From Xiphophorus maculatus (lineage: Eukaryota > Chordata > Actinopteri > Cyprinodontiformes > Poeciliidae), in contig NC_036460.1 in the NCBI RefSeq assembly GCF_002775205.1, positions 975,001 through 1,039,000 of the forward strand: DNA of 64,000 nt. Direction: 5' to 3'. The notes beneath the pieces were generated by a model that saw nothing but the letters and a program-made list of their open reading frames with translations, did not search any database and was not told the origin of the DNA. Below, piece by piece: positions 11,010 through 21,984 of the stretch. The position numbers were made by a program, and so were the translations under genes. Position 1 is the first letter of the stretch. Every line of letters begins with the position of its first letter.

Positions 11010-11533
11010 ATGGACGGAACCAGAGTGTCGGACTTCAGCATCGAGCGCATCTTCTCCCCTCAGCTGGGCCGGACACAGCCGGAACCGGTTCCGGACGGGT
11101 ACCTGCGGGGCGGGTTCAGCATGGAGGCAGCCGGGTCGCTGGCTCCTGACCCGGTTCCGGTGATCCCGGTGCCGGTGGTTCCGGTGGTCTGGATGTGCTT
11201 CGGAGTTGGGTTCTGTTCGTGCTCAGTCCCGTTCCAGCAGGTGGACATCAGCTTCGGTCCAAACCCTCCCGGTGGGTCAGAACCTCCACTCCTCTGTTCT
11301 GGATCAGAACCAAACTTTTAGAAACTAACTGTTCCGTGTTTGTCTCTGTTTGGACCGCAGACGGTTCTGACGCAGCCCAGAGCGGGTCCAGACTGAAGGT
11401 TCGAATGAGGACGGTGTTCACCGACAGCCAGAGCCGCCAGCTGGAGGCGCTGTTCCGGCTCACCGACTACCCGGCGGCGGAGGCCCGGGCCGCGCTGGCC
11501 CGCAGCGCCGGGCTGAGTGAGGAGACCGTCCGG
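11010..11533 (+). CDS. Divergent homeodomain protein with eh1 motif, 3' end not found
   Basis: A predicted DNA-binding transcription factor. Exon 1 is 11010-11271 (donor G|GTGGGT) and exon 2 is 11361-11533; the join preserves frame and gives 145 codons. Near the N-terminus FSIERIFS (residues 9-16) fits an eh1 Groucho-binding motif. Exon 2 carries the homeodomain from RMRTVFT through helix 2 (GLSEETVR) and stops exactly after residue 46, the classic 46/47 intron position of paired/Goosecoid-type homeoboxes. The donor there is GC (CGG|GCGAGT), so a GC-AG intron is inferred. No exon encoding helix 3 (WFxNRR) is visible before clip3. The gene is therefore truncated, or its last exon was displaced by the repeats at 11.7-13.6 kb. 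The TDYP...GLSEETVR signature and eh1 motif recall fish dharma, but this is from memory and untested. Confidence 0.6.
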
Positions 11534-11942
11534 GCGAGTCTGGTTCCATCTAATCCCGGGATAAATAGGATAAAATGTCGAATCTGAATGTCAGCATGAT
11601 ACACGCGAGTGTTAGCTTTAGCCGTGTTCGGCTCTGTGCTGGACGGTTAAACATTCAGTGTTTTCTGAGTTGGTCTTATGAGCTCCGGTGCAAAAACATT
11701 GTCCTGCTAAGTGTGTCATGACATTTGTACGGCAGCATATTGCTGTCACGGAGAAAATAAAAAATTCTAACGCTATCACGTTATGTGATAGTTATCTTGT
11801 TTAAACGTGATAGTTTTATGTCCAGGAGGTGGCGGTAGTGTGCTTTTCGTGCGATCCTAAACAGAATGGGGCTGCACAGAAGGAAACGTCAGTCCGATCC
11901 TTTTGTTAGCTATGGCATTGTTCAATAAAAATCTGAACAGAA

Positions 11943-12821
11943 CATCCATCCATCCATCCATCCATCCATCCATCCATCCATCCATCCATCCATCCATCCA
12001 TCCATCCATCCATCCATCCATCCATCCATCTTCTTCCGCTTATCCGAGGTCGGGTCGCGGGGGTAGTAGCTTCAGAAGGGAGGCCCAGACTTCCCTCTCC
12101 CCGGCCACTTCTTCTAGCTCCTCCGGGGGAATCCCGAGGCGTTCCCAGGCCAGCCGAGAGACATAGTCTCTCCAGCGTGTCCTGGGTCTTCCCCGGGGCC
12201 TCCTCCCGGTGGGACGTGCCCGGAACACCTCACCAGGGAGGCGTCCAGGAGGCATCCTGACCAGATGCCCGAGCCTCAACTGGCTCCTCTCGATGTGAAG
12301 GAGCAGCGGCTCTACTCTGAGTCCCTCCTGGATGACTGAGCTTCTCTCTCTAAGGGAGAGCCCAGACACCCTACAGAGAAAACCCATTTCGGCCGCTTGT
12401 ATCCGCGATCTCGTTCTTTCGGTCATGACCCAAAGCTCATGACCATAGATGAGGGTGGGAACGTAGATCGACCGGTAAATCGAGAGCTTCGCTTTTTGGC
12501 TCAGCTCTCTCTTCACCACGACGGACCGGTACAGCGCCCGCTTGACAGCAGACGCTGCGCCAATCCGCCTGTCGACCTCCCGCTCCCTTCTTCCCCCATT
12601 CGTGAACAAGATCCCGAGATACTTGAACTCCTCCACTTGGGGCAGGACCCCCCCCCTGACCCGGAGAAGGCTCTCTACCCTTTTCCGGCTCAAGACCATG
12701 GCCTCGGATTTGGAGGCACTGATCCCCATCCCGGCCGCTTCACACTCGGCTGCGAACCGCTCCAGCGAGAGCTGCAGATCACGACCTGATGAAGCCAGAA
12801 GGACCACATCGTCTGCGAAAA
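11943..12821 (-). mobile_element. Rex3-like LINE fragment with (GATG)n tail, minus strand
   Basis: A 5'-truncated copy of the same family as 3623-5043. The 3' tail is a long (CATC)n run on the plus strand (11943-12030), about 22 units. Coding sequence follows on the minus strand. The 5' end stops inside the FADD catalytic motif at about 12821, where unrelated DNA begins. 5' truncation and the microsatellite tail are both usual for target-primed retroelements. Confidence 0.85.
12040..12819 (-). pseudogene. C-terminal reverse transcriptase fragment, open frame
   Basis: An uninterrupted minus-strand frame (first Met at 12807, about 255 codons) covers the region after motif C: a thumb-like segment, [30 protein letters not shown] and a final LLPPRPD. 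Motifs A and B and the endonuclease are gone, so it cannot act as a polymerase. It is much less damaged than the plus-strand copy at 3640-5019, which suggests a younger insertion. Confidence 0.85.
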
Positions 12822-13370
12822 TTTACTTTTAGACATTTCCTGAATCGGAAATTGCAACCGGAAGCCAACGTCAGCTTGTTTCCGGCTGAAGCCAACGTCA
12901 GCCTGGTTCCTGCTGAAGCCAACGTCAGCCTGGTTCCTGCTGAAGCCAACTTCAGCCTGGTTCCGGCTGAAGCCAACGTCAGCCTGGTTCTTGCCGAAGC
13001 CAACGTCAGCCTGGTTCTTGCCGAAGCCAACGTCAGCCTGGTTCCTGCTGAAGCCAACTTCAGCCTGGTTCCGGCTGAAGCCAACGTCAGCCTGGTTCTT
13101 GCCGAAGCCAACGTCAGCCTGGTTCTTGCCGAAGCCAACTTCAGCCTGGTTCCGGCTGAAGCCAACGTCAGCCTGGTTCTTGCCGAAGCCAACGTCAGCC
13201 TGGTTCTTGCCGAAGCCAACGTCAGCCTGGTTCCGGCCGAAACCAACGTCAGCCTGGTTCCTGCTGAAGCCAACTTCAGCCTGGTTCCGGCGGTCAGTCA
13301 GGATCGCTGCCACAGCCAGAGGATCGGACTCACGTTTCCTTCTGTTTAGCATCCTGCTCAGAGTGCGCAT
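12690..13370 (-). other. 226-codon open frame through the minisatellite
   Basis: The frame starts in the right inverted arm (MRTLSRMLNRRKRESDP). It runs through about 16 nine-residue repeats of the form RNQADVGF(S/G)(R/K) and ends in the truncated LINE. The first 25 or so residues have a partly conserved counterpart in the left arm near 11880-11916, so a real element gene may start here. The rest is repeat expansion and read-through into foreign DNA. I do not recognise the N-terminus. Confidence 0.2.
12861..13290. repeat. 27-bp minisatellite, about 16 copies
   Basis: The unit is GAAGCCAACGTCAGCCTGGTT plus a variable six-base end (CCTGCT, CCGGCT or CTTGCC). Variants alternate in higher-order blocks, and some units have TTC for GTC. 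The period is a multiple of three, so frames remain open on both strands. Confidence 0.95.
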
Positions 13371-13570
13371 ACTACTGGTGGTTTATCTCCATGTTTAGAT
13401 CGAGCATGAAGGAAAACTAGACCAACTGCTGCTAGCCACTGTGCTAGCATTCTTTATGCCTGCAGGAAAAGCACACTACCGCCACCTCCTGGAAATAATT
13501 AAGAAGATAATTATCACGTTGCAACGTGATAACACTTGATTTTTTGTCCTCCGTGATAGCAATATGCTAC

Positions 13571-14639
13571 CATATTATCCTGTGTATTTGGTTTATGTTA
13601 TTTTGTGTTGTCACTATAGTTAGATTATTAGCACCCGGTTAGCTGCTCAGGGAATTTTCTCAGATAAATATTGCACATGCTTGAGACAGCTGTCTGTAAT
13701 GTGTATTAATTTACAAGGTAATAATTCCTGCTCTAACAATAAGCTGATGTTGTGCTATAGATTAACTATTGAGTGTGATTGTTTGATCACAATAATTTTA
13801 CAAAGTTGTATAATGACTTTATTAATACAACCTGGAATAAATTCAGATGAGAACTACCAGTGCAACATCATTGTTAAAACAGGTGATTTTTATCCGCCCA
13901 CCTGTTCCTTCACCTGGGACCTGCAACATTCATGCTCTTATTTTGAAGTGGGTGAGGCCTGTTTACACAGCAGTTCTGTTTCCTCCCATGTTTTATTTTT
14001 ATCCAGTAACTAATAAGAAACATACAGGAGCAAAAAACAAAGATAGCAGAGAACAAGACATAAATACGATATTAAAGGGTGTTATAAAAAAGAAACTTAT
14101 AATGTCACAATTAAATTGGTGCTTGACGGTTGTAGTCTTTCAAGAGCAAATATTATCCCTTTGGGATTGATAAAGTATAATTGATTGATTAATATAAACT
14201 TGTTTTTAATGGCTTTATGTGGAGTCCTATATATAGTTGAAAATTTTAAAAAATCTGAAAATTGGTTTTATGTTGCAGGTTTTTGTATATATTTACTGTA
14301 AATTAACACATCTGTAAGTTAACACATCAAAGTTCTGTGTCACTAAAGTCCCATTCTTCTGTTCCATTCATTTAATGATGTAATTTTCAAACATTTTCCA
14401 TGAAAAAAGTTTGTCATATCTTCCAGAATTATCTTTTACAACACATGGTAGAAGTTAGCACTGTAGCGTTAGCTTCCCCTAAATACCGTGTTGGTGAATC
14501 GCTGTAGCAGGATTAGTGCTGTAGGGTTAGCATGGCTAATGTTTTAGCTAGCAGGGCCCACCGCTGATAGAAACGATTCGGCCTTTTAATGGTGATTATA
14601 GCTGAAACATGGTGGTAAGGACCAGCAGACACAGAAACA
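13571..14639. other. Non-coding, includes a LINE-like tail at 14140-14190
   Basis: No coding exon is recognised, and in particular no homeodomain helix-3 codons (WFxNRR) are seen. The stretch 14140-14190 (CCCTTTGGGATTGATAAAGT followed by TTGATTGATT) resembles the 3' tail of a dispersed fish non-LTR element. Confidence 0.45.
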
Positions 14640-16711
14640 TTAGAAAAACATCAAATCTTTATTATATTGATAGTTATTAATATTTGAAGCATTTTCATGC
14701 TGATGAGAGGAAGATACAGTCTGAAAACGCAACAATCAGAAAATACTGAGGGAGGTTACAGACAGAGAGCATGCAGTGAGTTTATCCAACTGGTCCGACC
14801 CACTCGCACTGGCTGGAACCGAACACACGACCCATAAAATACCCAAACAAAAGGGACACTTAGTGAAGTTATCAAAATATAGGCTATACACTGTAGATCA
14901 TTAAGAGTCAATGAAACAACCAGAGCTGAGTTAGTTCCTGTAGGGATGACAGAACCAGAACAGAACCAGAGGTTCTGACCGTTCTAGCTTTACTTTCCTG
15001 CTGGTTCAGTTTCAATATTTACAGAGATGTTAAAACTGAATCCATCACTGGAAGGTTTTTATAACGTCAGAGACGAATGAACTTGTTGGATGTTACTGAA
15101 GCAAATTCTGTTTGAAAATGTTGAAATGAGGATTTTTAAAACCAGACAGCAAAGAAGTGAAGTTAACAGGTGGTAGTTACAGAACCAAACCGGTCAAAAC
15201 CAGTCTGAACCGGTCAAAACCAGTCTGAACTGGTTGTAAGCTGCAAATAAATAGTTATGCAAAGAATTCAGGCTAAATGGGGATTATAGTGACACCTGGT
15301 GGCCAAACCAGGGAAAGTCCACGTTTACAAAATTGACAGTGAAGTGGCTTCACTGCAACACATTGACCGAACTGCACCTCAACATTTACTGTACAAAGAC
15401 AAACTTCCACCATCACTGTGGCCCACAAACGGCAACGCTTAGCTGAGACGACAGAGTTAGCAGATCCAGAGTCTGTGGAGCGCTAGCTTTTACACCGCTA
15501 GCAACATAAGCTGCGCTCTGGAGAAACATCTCATTTGGGTGGAATAGAAACAGGAAAAATCTGCACTGTGTGGATCAACTTCAGGTTGTAAAGGTCTGGT
15601 CGGGATCAAAACAAAGGAAAAGCAGTGAGTCGTCTGCATGCGGTGAGATCTGAGGCCAGAGCTTCAGTTATGCAGGAAAGTCTGAGGCCAAATGTTCAAG
15701 GAGTTTTGGTGGAATAAAAACTGACAGTTTGTGTGCAGCTGCTCTTTGCATCCATCAACCCAAAGCTGATATTTATCCAGTGGGCACCGTTTCACTGCCC
15801 GTTATCTCATTTTGAGTTAAATCCTGCAGTTGATCCAGTTTGAAGGTTCCTGGTGGCAGAAGCCTGATCATTTTCATTTCAGACATGATTTTATAATTAA
15901 ATTACCTTCATGAGTCACTAAGGAAATTAAAGGAATGGGGGGATTAGATGAACCAGAACTAAAATGAAGCATTTCATTGAGAACCTTCTAGTATTTACTG
16001 AGGCATGACATAAATATCTTATTATAAAGCAGCATAATTTAAATTTTGCCAAACATTCTGAAATATAAAAGCAAGTATAAATAAAAGGTTTATGTAAAAG
16101 GTTGCAGATGGATCAAACTGCATTTTGTGTTTTATTCTGATCGTCTTTAAGATTCTAAAATATTTTTGATTATGAAATGATTTTTACTGTTCAGCTGCTG
16201 TGTGTGAAACTTGTTGGTTTGTTGGGGATTTAGCTGAATTTATCTGTAAAATCTAAACGCTGAGGTAAAAACGGAGCAGTGCAGATGACCAACCCTGTTT
16301 CCTGGTTAAACATGGAGGACATTAGAGGAACACATGGTGGGTAAACAAAGTTCTGGATCTCACCCAATCAGCAGCCGGCTGGGTCTGACATCATCACCGC
16401 ACAACAGAAACCCGTCCAGAGCCAGGCTCTGGTTCTGAACTGTTGGGTCAAAGCGATCCTCCCAGCTGATTGCAGCGAAACAGAACCATGAGGCGGAAAC
16501 AGACGCGCTGACCGTTCCGGACACTAGGTGGCGCCAGAGAGGCAGGGCAGATTTCAGAGCGTTAGCTTGGACTCGGTTAATCAGATACAAGGCACTATAG
16601 ATTTTGCTATAGAACGGCTAAACCAGGAGAAGAAGAAGACAGCGGGCGGGGCTTCACCATCAGGCGTTCAGGGATGGAACGATGGAGAGAACGTAGAGGT
16701 CGGAGCGATGG
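14640..16711 (-). other. Probable clip3 3' UTR and flank
   Basis: Directly 3' of the clip3 stop codon on the minus strand. Minus-strand AATAAA signals occur at 16131-16136 and near 14655-14661, giving 3' UTR lengths of about 0.6 or 2.0 kb. The DNA is free of obvious transposons, unlike its surroundings, which suits a transcribed 3' UTR. Which signal is used cannot be told from sequence. Confidence 0.35.
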
Positions 16712-19700
16712 TTAGGACTGCATCTCAGCACGGAGCATCCACGGAAACCAGCAGCAGAACAGCAGCCTGCAGCGGCGAGAGGAGAGGTTCTAGTGCATCC
16801 ATCCAGGTTCTGCGGTTCCGACAGAACCCAGTTCCATAAACACATAACTTCCGAACCACTTCCATCTCAAATCAAAGCTGTCAGGAGTCCGTCTGCACCA
16901 AACAGCTGGATCTGACCAAACCGTAACGGTTCTGAGACGATAAGGTGCTGACCCAGAAATGACCTTTGACCCATGCTGGTCAAACTACTTCTCACCTGGA
17001 TATGGAGCTCTCGGAGGTCAGATCTTTAGGAGATCGCATGGTGTGGAAGTTCCTTTTTGGCTGTGACACTGCAGGGAAACAAACGGGTCAGGTTCTGTTC
17101 GCCCGAGTCGGACCAGAACTTTTCTGTTTCTAGCGATCTGAGCAGAACTTACTGGAGACTTGATGAACCTTCTTCACCATGGAGCCGTCGTTCTGGGAGC
17201 CTTCTTTAAGTCCTCCGATCCTGAGCAACCAACAACGACCCAAACCGTCACTCTCACTCCAGAACCAGGCCTGCCTTATTACAACGAGCAACACTGGGTT
17301 CTGTCAGAGAGTCCTACCTCTGGACCCGGGAGGGCGGAGCAAACACTCCATATTTGGGCAGGCAGCTGAAGTATCGGACCCCGAACACTGAGCCGTCGTG
17401 TTTCCCAGTGGGCTGGTCCAACTCTACACCAAACCAGAACCCTGAGGGACGCCAGAGAGACCGGGTCAGACCAGAACATCACCTCCTCTTCACTTCATCT
17501 GGACCTCTGTTTCAATGTACTGGTTGGTCCAGACTACAGAACTGACTGGAGCTTCCAGAACCAGAACTGACCTGGAGCAAAGTCCGTCTTCCCGTAGAAG
17601 CGAACGATGCCGAGTTTCTGACCCGCCACCAGAACCTGGTCCCCCACCTCCACGTTTGTCCCCTCCGGGTCCAGACTAGCCACGGATGCCTTCTTCTTTT
17701 GGGCTGAGAACAAACCAACCAGCTCAGTCAGCTCTCCACCAGAACCAGAACCCAGTCAGACCTGCTGGTCCCTCACCTTTCTCCTTCTCCTTCTTCTCCT
17801 TCTTGGTCCTCCCAGCCAGGCGGGAAGCCAGGTCCATGCGGGGGGTTCTGGGGGTGGAAGTGACCGAGGACGGAGTCGGATCCACAGCTTTGGAAATCTT
17901 TGAAACCGGAGCAAAAATACCTGCAGGTCCAAACAGAAGAAAACATGAAGAGTTCTGGTCCATTAGAACCAGAACCGGGTCCAGGAAGCTCGCTGCTTAC
18001 CAAGCTTCGGAGGACAGATGAAATAGCGGACTCCGCCCACGCTGCCGTCGTTCTTCCCCTCTGGCTCGTCCAGCTCCACCCCGACCCACTGACCGCTGGC
18101 GAACTCCGTGGTTCCACAGAACCGCAGGGTTCCGGTCTGAGGTGGAGACAAAAGGGTTCTGGAATGAATGAACCTCAAAGTGGCTGACGGAGGAGGAAAT
18201 AAGGAACCAGAGGAACCAGTGTGGGACTACCTTCAGGTCGTCCAGAACCACACGGTCACCCAGCTTCAGCCCCAGTGCTGCCAGCATCAGGTTTCCGGGA
18301 ATGTTGTCATAGTTGGGCAGCGTGGCCTTGGGGAGGTTACAGCTGAGCGGCACGGCGTCCAGCAGCAGCTGCTTCATGTCTTTGGCCACCATGGCCGCCT
18401 CAGCTTTGTCCAGGCTCATGTCCATCGGGTCCGGAACCACCTCAGCTGGAACCTGGCCCTTATCATTCTGCAGAAACAATGAGACCGGACCGGTCTGAGC
18501 TGCAGCTCCGCAGGAAGACGCTGGTCATCAAGCACGGGAAGGTGAGGCAGAGTTTACCCTGACGGTGGGGTTGGCTCCGTGCTCCAGCAGACATTTCACT
18601 GCACTCAGGCAGAGGTTGGAGGCAGCGATGTGGAGAGCCGTGCCGTAGTGGAAGTCACTGCATGTGGAGTTCAGCACTGAAGAGAGAAGAAGAAGAAGCA
18701 GCTGACGTCATCTCCCAGACTCTGTGGGTGAGTAATAATCTCGTGGGACGACTCACACTCACCTCTGGGTCTGGCGGCTTTGAGCAGGACTCGGATTAGC
18801 TCTGGGACGTCAAAGTAGGCAGCGTAGTGCAGCGCGTTCATGTTGGTCCACCGGCTCCGCAGACTGACATCGGCGCCCAAAGACATCAGCTGACTGGTGA
18901 GCCGCAGCGCCGCCGCCGGGTCGCCTGGACACAGGGAGGTCCAAACTGAAAGCTGCTCTGGTGGAGGACCGCCACCACCTGGGGGAAGCTTTTACTCACA
19001 TTACTGCACAAACATGGTCCTAACATCGGATTGGAAATTCAATCATGCAAGAAAAACCTAGCACATGTGTCTGGTTTGCTTCACAATCATGTTATCTACT
19101 CTGAGGACGTAGATCTGTTTCTGATCTTCTGTGACTGGAGGTGAGGATCAGACCTGAAACACCTGATTCTCCTGAAACTCTTAACGCCTCTCCTCTGGCC
19201 TCCAGGAACCAGTGGCGATCATTCTGGGTCTCTACCAGCAGTCCTTTCATGACCACAGAAGAAGAACGATGAAGGTTGAAGAATCACTCACCAACTCCAT
19301 GAGCTCCAGCCTTACAGCTGTAGTGAAGCAGCGTCATGTCAGTCAAACCGTCTCGGTCGTTCACATGGCAACCGCGCTTCAGGATCTGGGAGACACAAAC
19401 ACTGAGTTAGTCGCATCCTGCTGACTGGGAGGACACCTGAAGACACCTGACATTCACAACAACTGAAACAAGGAAAGGTCAGTCGTCCGTCCGTATTCCA
19501 AGGCGTTCCCAGATCAGATGAGAACCACAGCCCCTCCAGGAAGGTCGTGCCAGTGTCCATCCTGACCCTAACTGACTCCCATCGAAGTGGAGAAGCAGCA
19601 GATCCCTGAGCTCCTTCCCGTCTCTGAAGGGCCGACACCCAGGGAGCAACAGGTGAACTTCATTTGCTTGGTTGTGAAATTTGCAGGAAATTTCAAAGCA

Positions 19701-21984
19701 AATTTCATCTGCTTTGAAATTTTGACATTTTCAAAGCAGATGGATGAGGCACGAAGGATGAAGAGTCGGGAGATTTTTATGGAATTAACTGAAATCTTGC
19801 TATCAACTCAAATCTACAAAAGACTGTCAAAGACTACAAAAGTCATGCTAAGTCATGTTTTGTCCTGCTGAGTCATGGTTGGGTCTGGTGAGGCCCAGCT
19901 GCTCTGCAGTTCCCTCCAAACTTGGCCTGCCTGCAGCCATTTTGTCTGGCTGCTCTCTGGGCCTCATCAGCAGAACCTCGGTTCTATTCCAGAGCCAGCT
20001 GGTGTTTCAGTGTTATACCTGCCATGCTAAACTGATCTGGCCACAGCTTAACTCCTGCGGTTCTGACCGTTTGTCCTCACCTCGTTTCCGATGACGTCAA
20101 TCTTGTGCTGCACCTGCGGGACCCACTGGCGGACGATGGCGAAAAGCTCGGGGATGGAGGTCCGTGGGTCAGCCAGGATCTCCTGACACGCCGGGTCGTT
20201 TGGGTCAAAGAAGGTGAAGGCTGCAGAGTTAACAGAGGGAGGAGACAGAATCAGAACCGGGAGACCGGATCAGAACCGCTAAAGCCTCTGAAAGAGTCGG
20301 TATCATTGAGCCTAAGGAGGTCTGCTCCGGTTGGATCATGATGGTGTGGTTCAGTTGGACTGAAGCTGCCGCTCTTCCTGCTTCACACTAAAGACCAGAG
20401 GAGCAACTGGAACATAAAGCACCAACATATCCCTCGTTCAGGTAACTGCTGTCTCGCTAGCTGCTAGCCTGTTGCTAACAGAAGCAGCTCCAGCTCCTCT
20501 TCTGTCTTTTGTTTGGAACAATGTTGGTTTTCCTGAAGGAACGTTAAAGGCGATCTAGTGACGGACGATACATAAGAACTTCAGAAAGAATCGTTAAAAT
20601 GGCTGATGGCGGGAAGTGTATTTGCACATTGGGCTACTTCACCATCATGGCGTACACTATCAATATTACCTGGGAAACGGGGAAGCCTGGTTTATAGTTC
20701 ACGCATTAATTTCACAATAACGGAAGCATGGCAGTCACACCGTCTGCGTCTTGCTCATTGGCCTTCCTGGTAATCAGAATCTGAAGCTCTGTAACTCGTC
20801 ACCTTCCAGTCCAGTTGGACGTTTTGTTAGGGGCTCTGGCAGAGCAGGTTCATCTGTACCAGTATTTACCCAATCACTCTCATTTTCAGACAATACTGCG
20901 TCAACTTCAACTATGAAAGCTCAATACAAATGTTCAAAAGCCTTGAATGTTTCCCTGCCAACCAGGCATAGTTAAAGTTCAGTCCTGAGGCCTGGACAGA
21001 TTCAAGAAATCAGGAAAAGAAAGCCCAGTTGTGGCAAAATCAGTAAAAATGCAGGAAATTTGCAGCATAAATTCTATTTTTGTAGTAATTTGAAAATCTC
21101 GTCTGGTGAGTTTGAGTCACCGCTGCACCAACAAATGATGACAGTGCTAATGATGGCCGATTGATGATATCACCTCCTCCTGGAGTCTCGGACGAAGGTT
21201 AGGCAGCTCGCCACACCATCGGATCATCAGCCAATCATAACTCTGATAACATCTGATGGAAATACGCCAAACATTAATCAACATTATGATGTGTAGCGAT
21301 TTTGTACTTGACAGTTATTGACTGTGTTTCTATGACTTTGTTGCTGAAATGTGCCATACAAATAAACTTGATTGGTTTATTGACTGATAGCTGCAGTACC
21401 CTGCAGGAAGGTGTGGGGGCAGTAGTGATGAGTTTTTTACAGAACCGGGATTCCTTTGGTTGGTTCTGGTTCAGACTCGGAACCAACCAGGTTCGTGATT
21501 GGTTAATATTTTGACTCTGTGCCATCTACCGGGTTGGCCCGATCAATTAATCAGAGTCAGAACCGTCAGTTGATCAGAACCAGTCACCTTCCCAACCTCC
21601 AGTACTGTGCGCTGGTTTAAAGAGGTCCAACGTACCGTAGTCTTTGGGCAGCGGTGCCTGGGCCGACGGGTGGACCATGGCCCGGCGGGCCGGCTCCTGA
21701 ACCGGACTCTGGTTCTCAGGAACCGGCTCAGCCGCTGGTTCAGCTGGAGGAGCCTCTTCTTCCTCCTGCTCCTCCTGCTCTTCTCGCTCCTCACGCTCCT
21801 CCTCCTGCTCCTCCTCGTTCTCCACCTCTGTCCTCTCCTCCTCTAGCTCATATTCCTCCTCTTCCTCGTCCTCCTCTTCCTCGGTCAGCTCCTCGTCCTC
21901 CTCCCTCTGAACCCGGGCCTCCTCCTGCTCCTCGTGGTCCTGTCTCTCCTTCTCCTGCTCCTGCATGTTTTCCTCTTTAGTCAT
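16712..21984 (-). CDS. clip3: CAP-Gly domain-containing linker protein 3 (CLIPR-59), 13 coding exons
   Basis: A microtubule- and membrane-associated protein of the trans-Golgi/endosome system, also linked to Akt membrane targeting in mammals. Coding exons, 5' to 3': 21984-21636, 20220-20081, 19385-19292, 18924-18763, 18676-18558, 18467-18231, 18136-18001, 17920-17777, 17703-17572, 17441-17318, 17220-17153, 17068-16996, 16766-16712. All borders are GT-AG and phases agree, giving 610 aa. Order: a Glu-rich N-terminus (to about residue 78), [13 protein letters not shown] (104-116), ankyrin repeats (about 165-300), CAP-Gly 1 (about 355-411, GKNDG at 394-398), a Ser/Lys-rich linker, CAP-Gly 2 (about 475-535, GKHDG at 517-521) and a C-terminal FCCWFPW whose Cys pair (597/598) matches the palmitoylated cysteines of mammalian CLIP3. 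The start (MTK) matches mammalian CLIP3. The human protein is about 547 aa; the extra length is mostly the acidic N-terminus. No defect is seen. 5' UTR exons were not identified. Confidence 0.96.
21319..21377 (+). repeat. LINE/SINE-like 3' tail remnant in clip3 intron 1
   Basis: Contains GTTGCTGAAATGTGCCATAC then AAATAAACTTGATTG, a typical vertebrate retroelement ending. It lies antisense to clip3, in the 1.4-kb first intron. Confidence 0.5.

Larger units (their letters stand above)
11731..13570. mobile_element. Inverted-arm composite element with nested insertions
   Basis: The left arm (11731-11916) and right arm (13309-13570) are reverse complements over most of their length. Shared words include GCATATTGCT(A/G)TCACGGA, GGAGGTGGCGGTAGTGTGC and ACAGAAGGAAACGT. 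Both arms contain a small internal hairpin (CTATCACGTTATGTGATAG on the left; TTATCACGTTGCAACGTGAT on the right). The outer ends lack clear short terminal repeats. The pair may therefore be one transposon with long terminal inverted repeats or two head-to-head copies. A Rex3-like LINE fragment and a minisatellite lie between the arms. Confidence 0.6.

Noticed and set aside
13681-14170. Frames of 107-110 codons on the plus strand that could have held the missing homeobox exon
   Set aside because: No WFxNRR residues in any frame, and the frames read through a LINE-like tail.
21574-21635. Continuation of the clip3 first-exon frame ([12 protein letters not shown]...)
   Set aside because: It crosses a clear GT donor (21635-21634), and CLIP3 proteins continue with the FTFFDPNDP exon found at 20220-20081.
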